Source of the DNA: Candidatus Segatella intestinihominis
Lineage (GTDB): Bacteria; Bacteroidota; Bacteroidia; Bacteroidales; Bacteroidaceae
Assembly: GCA_900548535.1 (NCBI GenBank)
Contig: URLG01000013.1
Coordinates: 1 to 47,916 of the forward strand
Length of the DNA stretch: 47,916 bases
Direction: 5' to 3'
Below the pieces are notes generated by a model. It had not been told where the DNA came from. It worked only from the letters and a program-made list of their open reading frames with translations, and searched no databases. Positions within the stretch are counted from its first letter, which is position 1. Every line of letters starts with the position of its first letter. Below are positions 14,772-24,344 of this stretch, piece after piece. The position numbers were made by a program, and so were the translations under genes.

Positions 14772-17700
14772 ATGAGTTCACAACTAACCGTTTACAAGGC
14801 AAGTGCCGGTTCAGGTAAGACCTTTACCCTGGCAAGAGAGTATATGACCCTCGTGATAGAGAATCCGAGGGCATATCGCACCATCCTAGCCGTAACCTTT
14901 ACCAACAAGGCTACCGAAGAGATGAAACTTCGTATCCTGAGCCAGCTGTATGGCATCGCCAATAGTCTGTCCGAATCGAATGGCTATCTGGAGCAGATAC
15001 AGCAAGCCTTGCCTCATCTATCTGTGCCACAAATCAGACAGCATGCAGCCGAGGCTCTCAACCTATTGATACACAATTATAATTACTTCCGTGTGGAGAC
15101 CATAGACACCTTCTTCCAGAGCGTGCTGAGAAACTTGGCGCGCGAACTGGATTTGACGGCTAACCTGCGAATCGGACTCAATGATTACCAGGTGGAGCAG
15201 CAAGCTGTGGATGAGTTGATAGAAAGTCTGGACAATACCGACCGACTCCTCTTCTGGATCATGGACTACATCAAGGAGAACATGGACGATGACAAGAGTT
15301 GGAACGTAATAGGCCAGATCAAGAAATTTGGAGAGAATATCTTCAAGGATTATTATAAAGATAATTCCAATGCCCTGAACAACTGCATGGAGCAGGAAAA
15401 CTTCTTCAAGGACTTTTCTGCCAAGATGCAAGGCATCAAGAGAAAGGCAAAGGAACAACTGCAGGAGATAGCAGCCACCTTCTTTGATACCCTGGAGGGA
15501 GAAGGATTCAGCGAAGATGACCTCAACCTCAAGACACGAGGCATCTGGAGCTATTTCAACAAACTGCGCCAAGGCAAATATAACGATGAAGACCTCATCA
15601 ATGCCACCTTTAGCAAATGCTATGAGAGCCCAGACGCATGGGTCAAGAAATCGGATGTCAAGAACGGTACCCCTATCTATCAGTGTGTATCTCAATCCCT
15701 ATATCCTATCCTGAGATTTTCGGAGGAGAATCGCCCTAAATTGCTGCGTATGTACAAGAGTGCCGAACTAACGGTGAAGCATCTCAACCAATTGCGCCTG
15801 TTGGGTAGCATCGACAAGAAGGTGAGAGAGCTGAACCAAGAGGCCAACCGCTTCTTGCTCAGTGACACGCAGACCCTGCTCCACTCCCTGATTCAGGACA
15901 GCGACTCCCCATTTATCTTTGAGAAGATAGGCACCCAGTTGGACCACGTGATGATAGATGAGTTTCAGGACACCAGTACCATCCAGTGGAAGAACTTCAA
16001 GGTGCTCTTGGAAGAGACCATGAGCCGCGAGAACGCAGGCAACTTGATTGTGGGCGATGTGAAGCAAAGCATCTACCGTTGGCGTTCGGGCGATTGGCGA
16101 CTGCTCAACAATATAGAAAATCAATTTGAGCCTGGGTCCAAAACGATGGAAGTAAAAACGCTGGACACCAACTACCGTTCCGACCGAAACGTGATAGACT
16201 TCAATAATGCCTTCTTTGTGGCTGCTGCCAAGCAAGAGGCTGAGAATCTGAGCGAATCTAACTCAGAAGAAGTAAAGCAGTTGGTGAACGCTTATGCTGA
16301 CGTAATCCAGAAAGTGCCAAGCAAGAAGAAGCAACAAGGCTATGTGGAAGTACAGCTCTTGGGAGGTGACGACACGACAGATAGTATGATGGAGCAAACC
16401 TTGGAAACCGTAAGAGAGCTCGAGGTGATGGGTGTGCCACTCAACAAGATAGCCATCTTGGTGCGTAGCAACCGCATCATCCAAGACATCGCCGCTTACT
16501 TCATGGATCATTCAGATTTTCCGATGGTTTCTGATGAGGCTTTCCGACTGGATGCATCCCAGGCTGTTTGTACGCTCGTCACGGCTCTTTATCTCCTGGT
16601 ACATCCTAACGACGACATCGCCCGTGCCACCATCTTAAAGTATGTGCATACATATCTGGATGATGAATCGGCGATGGAGGCATTTACGGCAGACAGAGAG
16701 CGTTTGCTCCAGTTGCCACTCCTCGACCTTGTGGAAAATCTATATAGCATCCTGCAAATGGAATCGGTGGAGGAAATGAAGCAGCAGAGTGCCTATGTCT
16801 GCACTTTCTATGACCAACTGAATGGCTATCTGGCAGATAATAGCAGCGACATTGAGGCTTTCTTGACGGAATGGGACAATACCATCCATGAAAAGAGCAT
16901 CCATTGCGATGCCGTCAATGGTATCCGTCTCATCACCATCCATAAGAGTAAGGGATTGGAGTTCGACCATGTCATCATGCCTTTCTGCGACTGGAAGATA
17001 GAGCAAAGCGGCACCATCTGGTGTGAACCGCAAGAGTCGCCCTACAATGAGTTGCCTTTGGTTCCAGTGGATTTCGGAGCCAAGCAGATGATGCATTCCA
17101 TCTATGAGCCAGATTATCACCACGAGCATCTGCAGAATGTGGTGGATAATCTGAATCTGCTCTATGTGGCTTTCACCCGAGCTAGCCATAGCCTCTTTGT
17201 ACTGGGCAAGCGAGGCAATGCCAATATGCGCAGCCTCATCATCGAGAGTGTATTGCCTGAGGTAGCTAAGCAATTGGAAGAGAGCGGAGTTCCTGTAGGG
17301 TTGGAAGGCGTAGGCTCTGACATAAAGACCGATGACATCAACTTCTCGTATGGTGAACTTCTCGTGGAGCCAGAGGTTCAGAAACGACATAAGCGGAACA
17401 ATGTTTTTGTGCCGGAAGAGGAAAGTATCGAGGTACCTATTATAGTCAATACCGCGCTGCCAGAGTTCAGACAGAGCAATAAGAGTCGCGATCTCATCGA
17501 GGGAGATGAGGAGGAAGAGCAGCAGAAGTATTACATCAAGATGGGTATCGTATTGCACAACGTATTCTCCACTATTCGGACCACTGCAGATATAGACAGA
17601 GCTCTGAGGCAAATGGAGCTGGACGGCGTGTTGTATGATGACAATGTGTCTCGCCAAAGAATAGAAGATATGATCCGTAAGCGTATCAATTCGCCTAAGA

Positions 17701-17975
17701 TCAAGGATTGGTTCTCAGGCAGATGGACTGTCATCAATGAGTGCAACATCGTGAGCTCCACCCTGGATGGAAAATCTATAGAACATAGACCCGACCGAGT
17801 GATGAGAGATGGTGATGAGACCATCGTCGTCGACTTCAAGTTTGGCAAGCCTCACGAGGAGCATCATGAGCAGGTAAGAGAGTATATGCAGCTTCTAGAG
17901 CAGCTGGACTGCCCTAACGTGAAAGGCTATCTCTGGTATGTGTATCCTAACAAGGTAGTAGAAGTAACAATTTAA
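14772..17975 (+). CDS. UvrD/RecB-like helicase-nuclease, AddA-type
   Basis: A 1,067-residue superfamily 1A helicase with Walker A ASAGSGKT (residues 10-17), TFTNKATEEM motif Ia, VMIDEFQDTS Walker B (about 393-402), GDVKQSIYRWR motif III, TIHKSKGLEF motif V (about 718) and LYVAFTRA motif VI. The C-terminus holds a RecB-family nuclease signature, VVDFKFGKP (about 1017). It should process double-strand DNA ends for recombination together with the next gene, which starts 15 bp later. Together they form the two-subunit AddAB-like system rather than RecBCD. Bacteroidota versions are diverged, so the symbol is left open. Confidence 0.9.
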   Translation: MSSQLTVYKASAGSGKTFTLAREYMTLVIENPRAYRTILAVTFTNKATEEMKLRILSQLYGIANSLSESNGYLEQIQQALPHLSVPQIRQHAAEALNLLIHNYNYFRVETIDTFFQSVLRNLARELDLTANLRIGLNDYQVEQQAVDELIESLDNTDRLLFWIMDYIKENMDDDKSWNVIGQIKKFGENIFKDYYKDNSNALNNCMEQENFFKDFSAKMQGIKRKAKEQLQEIAATFFDTLEGEGFSEDDLNLKTRGIWSYFNKLRQGKYNDEDLINATFSKCYESPDAWVKKSDVKNGTPIYQCVSQSLYPILRFSEENRPKLLRMYKSAELTVKHLNQLRLLGSIDKKVRELNQEANRFLLSDTQTLLHSLIQDSDSPFIFEKIGTQLDHVMIDEFQDTSTIQWKNFKVLLEETMSRENAGNLIVGDVKQSIYRWRSGDWRLLNNIENQFEPGSKTMEVKTLDTNYRSDRNVIDFNNAFFVAAAKQEAENLSESNSEEVKQLVNAYADVIQKVPSKKKQQGYVEVQLLGGDDTTDSMMEQTLETVRELEVMGVPLNKIAILVRSNRIIQDIAAYFMDHSDFPMVSDEAFRLDASQAVCTLVTALYLLVHPNDDIARATILKYVHTYLDDESAMEAFTADRERLLQLPLLDLVENLYSILQMESVEEMKQQSAYVCTFYDQLNGYLADNSSDIEAFLTEWDNTIHEKSIHCDAVNGIRLITIHKSKGLEFDHVIMPFCDWKIEQSGTIWCEPQESPYNELPLVPVDFGAKQMMHSIYEPDYHHEHLQNVVDNLNLLYVAFTRASHSLFVLGKRGNANMRSLIIESVLPEVAKQLEESGVPVGLEGVGSDIKTDDINFSYGELLVEPEVQKRHKRNNVFVPEEESIEVPIIVNTALPEFRQSNKSRDLIEGDEEEEQQKYYIKMGIVLHNVFSTIRTTADIDRALRQMELDGVLYDDNVSRQRIEDMIRKRINSPKIKDWFSGRWTVINECNIVSSTLDGKSIEHRPDRVMRDGDETIVVDFKFGKPHEEHHEQVREYMQLLEQLDCPNVKGYLWYVYPNKVVEVTI

Positions 17976-17989
17976 CAAAGCAGAAGACA

Positions 17990-20914
17990 ATGGCAAAACA
18001 TGTTAAGAATTTTCTAGTAGATGTGGCATACGACATGCTGGAAAAATGTGGCAAAGATATGAGCGACTTGGTAGTGGTATTCCCTAACAAGCGAGCTTCC
18101 CTATTTCTGAACGAGTACTTGGCGCGCAAGGCGGATGGCCCTATCTGGGCTCCTACCTATACCACCATCAGTGACCTCTTTCGCCATCATTGCGATCTAG
18201 CGGTAGCCGACCCTATCAAGCTGGTGTGCGACTTGCACAAGTCGTTTGTGAAATGTACCGGTATCGAAGAGACGCTCGACCATTTTTATGGTTGGGGACA
18301 ACTCCTCATTACCGACTTTGACGATATTGACAAGAATATGGCAGATGCCGAAAAAGTATTTGCCAATCTGAAGGATATTCACGAGCTAGATGATGTCTCT
18401 TTTCTGACCGATGAGCAGAAGAGGATGATTCAGAAGTTCTTTTCTAATTTCTCTGATGACCACAACTCTGAGCTGAAGAAGAGATTCTTGCAGCTGTGGA
18501 GTCATTTCCTTGACATTTACCAAGACTTCAATGCTCGTTTGGCAGAGCAAGGCTTGGCATACGAGGGTGCGCTCTATCGTCAGGTGGTGCAGAGCGACAT
18601 CCAGTTTGAGCATCAGATGTATCTCTTCGTGGGCTTCAATATGATGCAGGAGGTGGAGTTGCAGCTCTGCGATAAACTCCAAAAAGAAGGTAAGGCAGCA
18701 TTCTATTGGGATTATGACAATTACTATATGCAGAATGATCATGAGGCAGGTCATTATATCCGTCAGTATTTGCAGTATTATCCTGATGAGTTCGCTAATA
18801 AGAAACATGAATATCTGCTAGATAATAAAAAAAGCATCCAGTTTATATCTGCACCTACGGAGAATATTCAAGCTAGATATGTAAACACATGGCTTTCGGA
18901 AAATGATAGATTGGGAAAAGGTAATCGTGTAGCTATCGTCTTGGCAGATGAGAGCTTGCTTCCTGCTGTCATTCACTCTCTTCCCAAGACAGACAAGCCA
19001 TTCAATATCACCATTGGCTACCCATTGCAGCAATCGCCTTTCTATAGTCTGGTACAGCAACTCATTCAGTTGCAGGGCATAGGTCATCCGAAGGACAGCA
19101 ACACCTATCGCCTTCATTATGTACTCAGAGCATTGCGCCACCCTTATGCCAAACATATCTCCGCTCGCTATGCCGACGTCATCAAGTCACTGGAGGAGAA
19201 GAAACGTTTCTATCCTTCTCGTGACTCTTTGGTCCTGGATGGCGATGAAGACTTGGCGCTGCTCTTTCAGCCTTTGGATGCTGCGGATGTGAATGCCTAT
19301 AATCTGGCATTGATCCACTATCTCTTGGATATACTCAAGCTCATAGGTGTGCATACCAAGGGGCAGGAAGATGCTCTCTTCCAGGAGTCCTTGTATCGCA
19401 CATATACCCTCATCAATCGCTTGAAAGGATTGGTGGAAAGTGACGATTTACAGGTAGATACCATCACTTTGGAACGCCTCATCTTGCAGCTCTTCCAAAC
19501 TACCAATGTACCATTCCATGGGGAGCCAGCTGAGGGTATACAGATTATGGGTGTGTTGGAAACTCGTAACCTCGACTTCACAGATATGCTCATTCTCTCT
19601 TGCAATGAGGGCAAATTGCCTAAGGGTGTCAATGACTCCTCTTTCATTCCCTATTCCATCCGCAAGGCTTATGGGCTTACCACGGTAGATAATAAGGTGG
19701 CTATCTATGCCTATTATTTCTATCGCATGATACAGCGAGCTAAGAATATCACCTTTACCTATAATAATGCCACAGATAATGGGCAGACTGGTGAGATGAG
19801 CCGCTTCATGCTGCAATTATTGGTAGATTATAAGTCCAGTGAAATTAAGCGCTATACGCTATCTGCTGGTCAGACTCCACAGCCAAGTGAATATAAAGAA
19901 GTGGAAAAGACAGATGAGATGCTGGCTAAGATAGATGAGATCAAGATGCTCACTCCTTCTTTGCTCAATACATATATGCGTTGTGAAAAACGATTCTATT
20001 ATAAATATGTAGAGGGATTGAAAGAGCCTGACGAGATTGACGAGGATGAGGTAGACAACCGCGTGTTTGGAAATATCTTCCATCGTGCTGCCGAACTTTT
20101 CTACCTTCGCTTCGTCTCACCATCCAATCTCGTGAAGGATGCAAAGGGCAAAACGACTTTCAAGAAGCCTGTGGTCATCACAGAGCATGATATGGATGAG
20201 GCTTTGAAGGATACCTCTTTGGTTTATCGACTGGTAGAGCAAGCATTCAAGGAAGAGTTGTTTAAGGTCACAGATAGTGATTTCAAACCCAAATATAATG
20301 GCTTACAGCTGATTAATAAGGAGGTGATAGCAAGCTACTTGCGTCAACTTCTCACCATTGATAGCCGCAATGCTCCATTCACCATCTTGGGATTGGAATT
20401 GGTAGTGAGCAAGGACATAGAAGTACCTTTGGGCGAAGGTAATCGCACATTTAAGGTGGGTGGTTTCATCGACCGCTTGGATGCCATCCCTGAGCATGGC
20501 TCTTCTATGGCTCAGCACATCAGGGTGATAGATTACAAGACGGGTGCAGTGCCTCAAACTCATCCTAAGGTATTAGCTGAGGTCTTTGACCCTTCTAAGC
20601 TCAATAAGCATACGGATTATTATCTGCAAGCGTTGCTCTACTCCACTATCGTGAAGCATGATGCCAAATTGAATCCGGCTTCTGATCCCGTATCGCCAGG
20701 ACTTCTCTTCATTCAGAAAGCACGCTGTGAGGATTATGACCCTACCTTGTTGTTTGGTAGAGAAAAAATCTTGGATGTCACTGATTATGAGAAGGAGTTT
20801 ATGGAGGGCATCTCTAAGTTAATTGCCAATATATACGACAAGTCGATACCATTTGGCACAACGACAGATGCTCAACGCTGCAAGAGTTGTCCGTATGCTC
20901 AGCTTTGTAGATAA
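17990..20914 (+). CDS. PD-(D/E)XK nuclease/inactive helicase, AddB-type
   Basis: A 974-residue partner of the AddA-like protein. The N-terminal helicase-like part lacks a good Walker A (VVVFPNKRASLFL is there instead), as expected in Bacteroidota AddB. The C-terminal nuclease begins at LTPSLLNTYMRCEKRFYYKY (about residue 652) and has VIDYKTG (about 846) as the catalytic D-x-K motif. C964, C967 and C973 in CKSCPYAQLC, with the cysteine of MRCEKRF, match the four-cysteine iron-sulphur cluster of AddB nucleases. It is separated by 14 bp from its partner and clearly cotranscribed. The pair repairs double-strand breaks in the cytoplasm. Confidence 0.88.
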   Translation: MAKHVKNFLVDVAYDMLEKCGKDMSDLVVVFPNKRASLFLNEYLARKADGPIWAPTYTTISDLFRHHCDLAVADPIKLVCDLHKSFVKCTGIEETLDHFYGWGQLLITDFDDIDKNMADAEKVFANLKDIHELDDVSFLTDEQKRMIQKFFSNFSDDHNSELKKRFLQLWSHFLDIYQDFNARLAEQGLAYEGALYRQVVQSDIQFEHQMYLFVGFNMMQEVELQLCDKLQKEGKAAFYWDYDNYYMQNDHEAGHYIRQYLQYYPDEFANKKHEYLLDNKKSIQFISAPTENIQARYVNTWLSENDRLGKGNRVAIVLADESLLPAVIHSLPKTDKPFNITIGYPLQQSPFYSLVQQLIQLQGIGHPKDSNTYRLHYVLRALRHPYAKHISARYADVIKSLEEKKRFYPSRDSLVLDGDEDLALLFQPLDAADVNAYNLALIHYLLDILKLIGVHTKGQEDALFQESLYRTYTLINRLKGLVESDDLQVDTITLERLILQLFQTTNVPFHGEPAEGIQIMGVLETRNLDFTDMLILSCNEGKLPKGVNDSSFIPYSIRKAYGLTTVDNKVAIYAYYFYRMIQRAKNITFTYNNATDNGQTGEMSRFMLQLLVDYKSSEIKRYTLSAGQTPQPSEYKEVEKTDEMLAKIDEIKMLTPSLLNTYMRCEKRFYYKYVEGLKEPDEIDEDEVDNRVFGNIFHRAAELFYLRFVSPSNLVKDAKGKTTFKKPVVITEHDMDEALKDTSLVYRLVEQAFKEELFKVTDSDFKPKYNGLQLINKEVIASYLRQLLTIDSRNAPFTILGLELVVSKDIEVPLGEGNRTFKVGGFIDRLDAIPEHGSSMAQHIRVIDYKTGAVPQTHPKVLAEVFDPSKLNKHTDYYLQALLYSTIVKHDAKLNPASDPVSPGLLFIQKARCEDYDPTLLFGREKILDVTDYEKEFMEGISKLIANIYDKSIPFGTTTDAQRCKSCPYAQLCR

Positions 20915-20980
20915 GTGGGATGCTTATGAGCCTAACTTAGCAGATAAGTTGGTGTTCTAGATAAAAAAGTGATGAAAAAG

Positions 20981-21012
20981 TTTGCATCATTCAATTATTC
21001 TGATTAATTTTG
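20981..21012 (+). promoter_or_regulatory. Promoter of the small sigma-70 gene; decides its start
   Basis: -33 TTTG (20981-20984), 20-bp spacer, -7 TAATTTTG (21005-21012). The expected transcription start (about 21018-21020) lies after the first in-frame ATG (20982), so translation must begin at ATG 21030. Confidence 0.85.
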
Positions 21013-21029
21013 CACAAAAAGTTAAGATT

Positions 21030-21647
21030 ATGACTGGAAAAGATAATAATGACATCGTAAGTGAGAACCTCAACTACGTGAAATCCGTGGCTAATCAGTA
21101 TCGTGGCCAGGGCGTGGAGTTTGATGATTTGGTAAGCGAAGGCACGTTTGCCATGATTATGGCTGCTCAGAAATTTGATGCTGGTCGAGGCACTCAGTTT
21201 GTGGCTTATGCAGCCCCTTTCATTCACAAGGCTATGCAACGGGCAATAGAAAAGCAGTCTGCCCTCTATCGCATACCTAAGGATCAGAAGAAGTATGCTG
21301 CTCGTAGTGCAAGTAAGGCGGTCTCGGTAGATGCTCCCTTGAGCGAAGGCAATAAGTATACCTTGCTTGATATTTTGGTCAATAAGGACATCGAACCAAC
21401 AGATGATAATGTTGCTTTCCAGCAGATGCTGAGCGACTTGGAAAGCTGCGTTGATGCTTTGGATGAACGAGAGAGTAGAGTCATCAGAAAGTTCTATGGT
21501 CTTGGTACCGCTCATGAAACCTTGGCTGAGATAGCAGATGACATGGAGCTGAAACGTGAGCGTGTACGCCAAATCAGAGATAAGGCGCTTCGCAAAATTT
21601 CCAAGAATGCCCAGAGCAAGGTGCTCAAGAAGTTCTTGAAGAAATAG
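21030..21647 (+). CDS. Small sigma-70 family RNA polymerase sigma factor
   Basis: A 205-residue protein starting MTGKDNNDIVSENLNYVKS. It has region 2 motifs NYVKSVANQYRGQG, DDLVSEGTFAMIMAAQKFD and FVAYAAPFIHKAM, a linker (SVDAPLSEGNKYTLLDIL) resembling the RpoD region 3 signature, and region 4 with DMELKRERVRQIRDKALRKI. It is thus an RpoD-like alternative sigma factor without region 1, longer than typical ECF factors. No anti-sigma gene is adjacent; it faces an AraC gene and ends at a shared terminator. Region 2.4 differs from RpoD (PFIHKAM versus VWWVRQSI), so it may read other promoters. The regulon is unknown. Confidence 0.88.
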   Translation: MTGKDNNDIVSENLNYVKSVANQYRGQGVEFDDLVSEGTFAMIMAAQKFDAGRGTQFVAYAAPFIHKAMQRAIEKQSALYRIPKDQKKYAARSASKAVSVDAPLSEGNKYTLLDILVNKDIEPTDDNVAFQQMLSDLESCVDALDERESRVIRKFYGLGTAHETLAEIADDMELKRERVRQIRDKALRKISKNAQSKVLKKFLKK

Positions 21648-21684
21648 GCAATGAGCTCCTGAATGACATTTGCACAATACAAAA

Positions 21685-21727
21685 AGGCTGCCCTAGAGCT
21701 TAACAAACTCTATAGGCAGCCTCTTTG
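21685..21727. terminator. Bidirectional terminator between the sigma and AraC genes
   Basis: AGGCTGCC (21685-21692) pairs with GGCAGCCT (21715-21722), and an inner TAGAG/CTCTA stem extends it. An A-run lies on the left and a CTCTTTGTC stretch on the right, so it can serve both convergent genes. Confidence 0.85.
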
Positions 21728-21741
21728 TCTATACTATGAAG

Positions 21742-22176
21742 TTATTTTTTGGAAATTCCCAACTTCTCTTCATGTTGAACACGATACTGGCGTGGCGTGA
21801 TTCCTACTCGCTTATAAAAGTTGGCATAGAAACTTTGACGAGTGCTAAAGCCTGACATCTGACCTATGTCTTCCACCGTCATGCGTGAGTAGCGCTTATC
21901 GGTAAGGAGCGACATGGCATCGTTCACGCGATAGTCATTCACCAGTTCCGCATAGTTCTTATGGAAACGAGTTGCACATACCGCAGAAATGTAGCGTGAG
22001 TTGGTGTTGAGCTCTTCGGCAAGTTTCTTTGAGTTGAAATCAGGGTCCTTGTACCTACGTTCTGTTACCAACAAACGCAAAATCTCTTCGTGGAGGCGGT
22101 CTTTAGTCTCCTCTCTTAGCAAAGATTGATATCTTGCTAACTTTTCTTTTTTAGGTTGAATATTGTATTTAGCCAT
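21742..22176 (-). CDS. AraC family transcriptional regulator (short form)
   Basis: A 144-residue protein whose C-terminal 100 residues form the double helix-turn-helix of AraC/XylS regulators: SKKLAEELNTNSRYISAVCATRF for the first and MTVEDIGQMSGFSTRQSFYANFYKRVGITPRQYR for the second. Only about 45 lysine-rich residues come before it, so there is no classical effector-binding domain. Such short AraC proteins in Bacteroidota may act as constitutive or partner-dependent regulators. It is divergent from the LTA-synthase-like gene across 194 bp, so that gene is a natural candidate target. TACCTTTG on the minus strand at 22203-22210 is a good -7 element. Confidence 0.9.
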   Translation of the reverse strand: MAKYNIQPKKEKLARYQSLLREETKDRLHEEILRLLVTERRYKDPDFNSKKLAEELNTNSRYISAVCATRFHKNYAELVNDYRVNDAMSLLTDKRYSRMTVEDIGQMSGFSTRQSFYANFYKRVGITPRQYRVQHEEKLGISKK

Positions 22177-22202
22177 AACTTATTGTAATAAATTTTATGA
22201 AA

Positions 22203-22233
22203 CAAAGGTAGTCATTTTTTTTCAAACAAACAA
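22203..22233 (-). promoter_or_regulatory. Promoter of the AraC gene
   Basis: On the minus strand: -7 TACCTTTG (22203-22210), with TTG (22231-22233) 20 bp upstream as a modest -33 element. The -33 choice is ambiguous because CAAACAAACAA offers several positions. Confidence 0.6.
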
Positions 22234-22271
22234 TTTTTTTTCGTTTTTTTTGTAAAAAGACTTGAAATTAA

Positions 22272-22302
22272 TTGCATATCTCAAATAAAATAGCTAATTT
22301 TG
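22272..22302 (+). promoter_or_regulatory. Promoter of the LTA-synthase-like gene
   Basis: -33 TTG (22272-22274), 20-bp spacer, -7 TAATTTTG (22295-22302). It leaves an untranslated leader of roughly 60 nt before ATG 22371 and lies back to back with the AraC promoter. Confidence 0.7.
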
Positions 22303-22370
22303 CATACGTATACATCTTTATATAAGAGTATGTATTGTTCATTGTAGAATTTAGACTAAAGCATTATAGC

Positions 22371-24284
22371 ATGAAGCAAGTATTATGGTTTATCAAAACC
22401 TACGTTACATTTGTAGTTCTATATGTGTTGCAGAAGCCATTTTTCCTGATTGTGGAAAAGGCATCCGCAACTGAAGGTGCGGACCATATTTTTAGCGATA
22501 TGCCTGCGGTGATATGGCATGGATTGTCTCTAGATTTAGCTATGGCTGGCTATCTTTCTGCCATCCCTGGTTTCCTGCTGATCGCAGCCATCTGGTTGAA
22601 AAAGGAGCTTGTGCGCCCTGTACTTAACTTTTATTATGCGTTGGCGGCATTGTTGATTAGTTTTACCTTTGTCCTTAATCTAGGGCTTTATCCCTATTGG
22701 AGTTTCCCTCTAGATAGTACACCCGTCTTTTATTTCCTTTCCTCTCCTTCTGATGCATTGGCAAGCGTTAGTTTCTGGCAGGTTTTGGGCGGATTGCTTA
22801 TCATTGCTCTTCTCACTATAGCTTGTTGGTTTGCTCTGCGTATGCCTGCTGGCAAGAAGCGTTGTCGCAGTAGATATAGCAACTATGGATTTGGAGATTT
22901 TGGTGGTGGACGTCGTTCTTCTTATGATGGCATTGAGCGTCATCGTCTGTTCTCATCTATCTTGTTGCTGGTACTGACAGCCGCACTTTTCATTCCTATC
23001 AGAGGTGGTTTTACGGTGTCAACTACCAATACGGGTAAGGCTTATTATAGCCAGTTCGCTTTCCTCAATCATGCTGCGGTGAATCCTACTTTTAGCTTGT
23101 TTGAGTCTTTGGCTCATCAGGAGGATTTTGCTAGTCAATATCGCTATATGTCAGAGGATGAGGCAAATAAGATATTCGCAAGTATGGTTAGTTCTAGCGA
23201 TCTGAACACATATCCATTGCTCAGTGCTGAGGCTTTGAAGTCTGGTCATCCTGATATTCTCATTGTCATTATGGAGAGTTTTGCTTCTGATTTGCTTCCT
23301 TCCATGGGTACTCAGAAAGATGTGGCTGTTTGCATGGATTCCATAGCCCAGCAAAGCATTTTGTTCACTCGATTCTATGCCAATAGTTTCCGCACAGACC
23401 GAGGATTGGTGTCTATCTTGAGTGGTTATCCTGCTCAACCTACAATGAGCATTATGCGTTATCCTGCTAAAACGGCTCAGTTGCCATCTTTGGCTCGTTC
23501 TTTGATGAATGCCAAGGGTTATCAGAGTGTCTATTATTATGGCGGAGATGCTGATTTTGCCAACCAGCGCTCTTTCCTGGTTTCACAGGGCTATCAGAAG
23601 ATTATCTCAGATACTGATTTTCCTATAGAAGACAAGTTGAGCAAATGGGGCGTTCCGGATCATTTGGTGGCAGATCGCCTGCTAGCTGACTTGAAGAAGG
23701 AACAGGGCGTGAAGCATCCTATGCTGAGAGTGTTCCAAACATCCAGTAGCCATGAGCCTTTCGATGTGCCTTATAGCCGACTGAAAGATAAGCGACTCAA
23801 TGCTTTTGCTTATACGGACAGCGTGGTGGGTAGTTTGATGCGCCAATATAGCAAGTTGCCAAGATGGAAGAATACGCTTGTGGTGCTCGTGCCAGACCAT
23901 GTGGGTGCTTATAAGGAGTATCTAGACAATTTTGACCGCTCTCGTTATCAGATACCTCTGATTCTTACAGGAGGTGCCATCGCCCGTCCAATGAAGATCA
24001 ATCTTATTGGCTCGCAGCATGATATAGCTGCCACACTTCTTGGTCAGTTGGGCATCCAACATAAGGATTTCTTGTTTAGCAAGAATATCATGAGTGATGC
24101 CACACCAAAGTTTGCCTTCTTTGATGTGCCAGATGCTTTCGGCGTGGTAACTGAGGAAAACTCCATCATCTATGACAACAAGTCGAAGGAGGCTGTTTAC
24201 GACAAGGGACGGAAGGGCTATAACTTGAAGAAGGGACAAGCTTATCTACAGAAGTTGTACGATGATATCAGTAGTAAGAAGTAA
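22371..24284 (+). CDS. LTA synthase-like membrane phosphotransferase (sulfatase fold)
   Basis: A 637-residue membrane enzyme. The start at ATG 22371 gives MKQVLWFIKTYVTF and removes an unlikely 12-residue leader. Five membrane helices fill the first third (ending RLFSSILLLVLTAALFIPI), followed by an extracytoplasmic sulfatase-fold domain: HPDILIVIMESFASDL (metal ligand Glu), NSFRTDRG with T342 as the probable nucleophile, SSSHEPF and VPDHVG. In Gram-positives this family polymerises glycerol phosphate; in Gram-negatives relatives transfer phosphoglycerol or phosphoethanolamine to glycans or lipids. A PAP2 phosphatase follows 60 bp later. The acceptor substrate is unknown. Confidence 0.88.
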   Translation: MKQVLWFIKTYVTFVVLYVLQKPFFLIVEKASATEGADHIFSDMPAVIWHGLSLDLAMAGYLSAIPGFLLIAAIWLKKELVRPVLNFYYALAALLISFTFVLNLGLYPYWSFPLDSTPVFYFLSSPSDALASVSFWQVLGGLLIIALLTIACWFALRMPAGKKRCRSRYSNYGFGDFGGGRRSSYDGIERHRLFSSILLLVLTAALFIPIRGGFTVSTTNTGKAYYSQFAFLNHAAVNPTFSLFESLAHQEDFASQYRYMSEDEANKIFASMVSSSDLNTYPLLSAEALKSGHPDILIVIMESFASDLLPSMGTQKDVAVCMDSIAQQSILFTRFYANSFRTDRGLVSILSGYPAQPTMSIMRYPAKTAQLPSLARSLMNAKGYQSVYYYGGDADFANQRSFLVSQGYQKIISDTDFPIEDKLSKWGVPDHLVADRLLADLKKEQGVKHPMLRVFQTSSSHEPFDVPYSRLKDKRLNAFAYTDSVVGSLMRQYSKLPRWKNTLVVLVPDHVGAYKEYLDNFDRSRYQIPLILTGGAIARPMKINLIGSQHDIAATLLGQLGIQHKDFLFSKNIMSDATPKFAFFDVPDAFGVVTEENSIIYDNKSKEAVYDKGRKGYNLKKGQAYLQKLYDDISSKK

Positions 24285-24344
24285 CTTAGTAATTTACTAA
24301 AAAACATATTAAGAATCGGTAAGAAACATTTATAGAAGAAACTC

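Noticed and set aside
20982..21029. Upstream start for the small sigma factor gene
   Set aside because: It would lie upstream of the predicted transcription start set by the promoter at 20981-21012.
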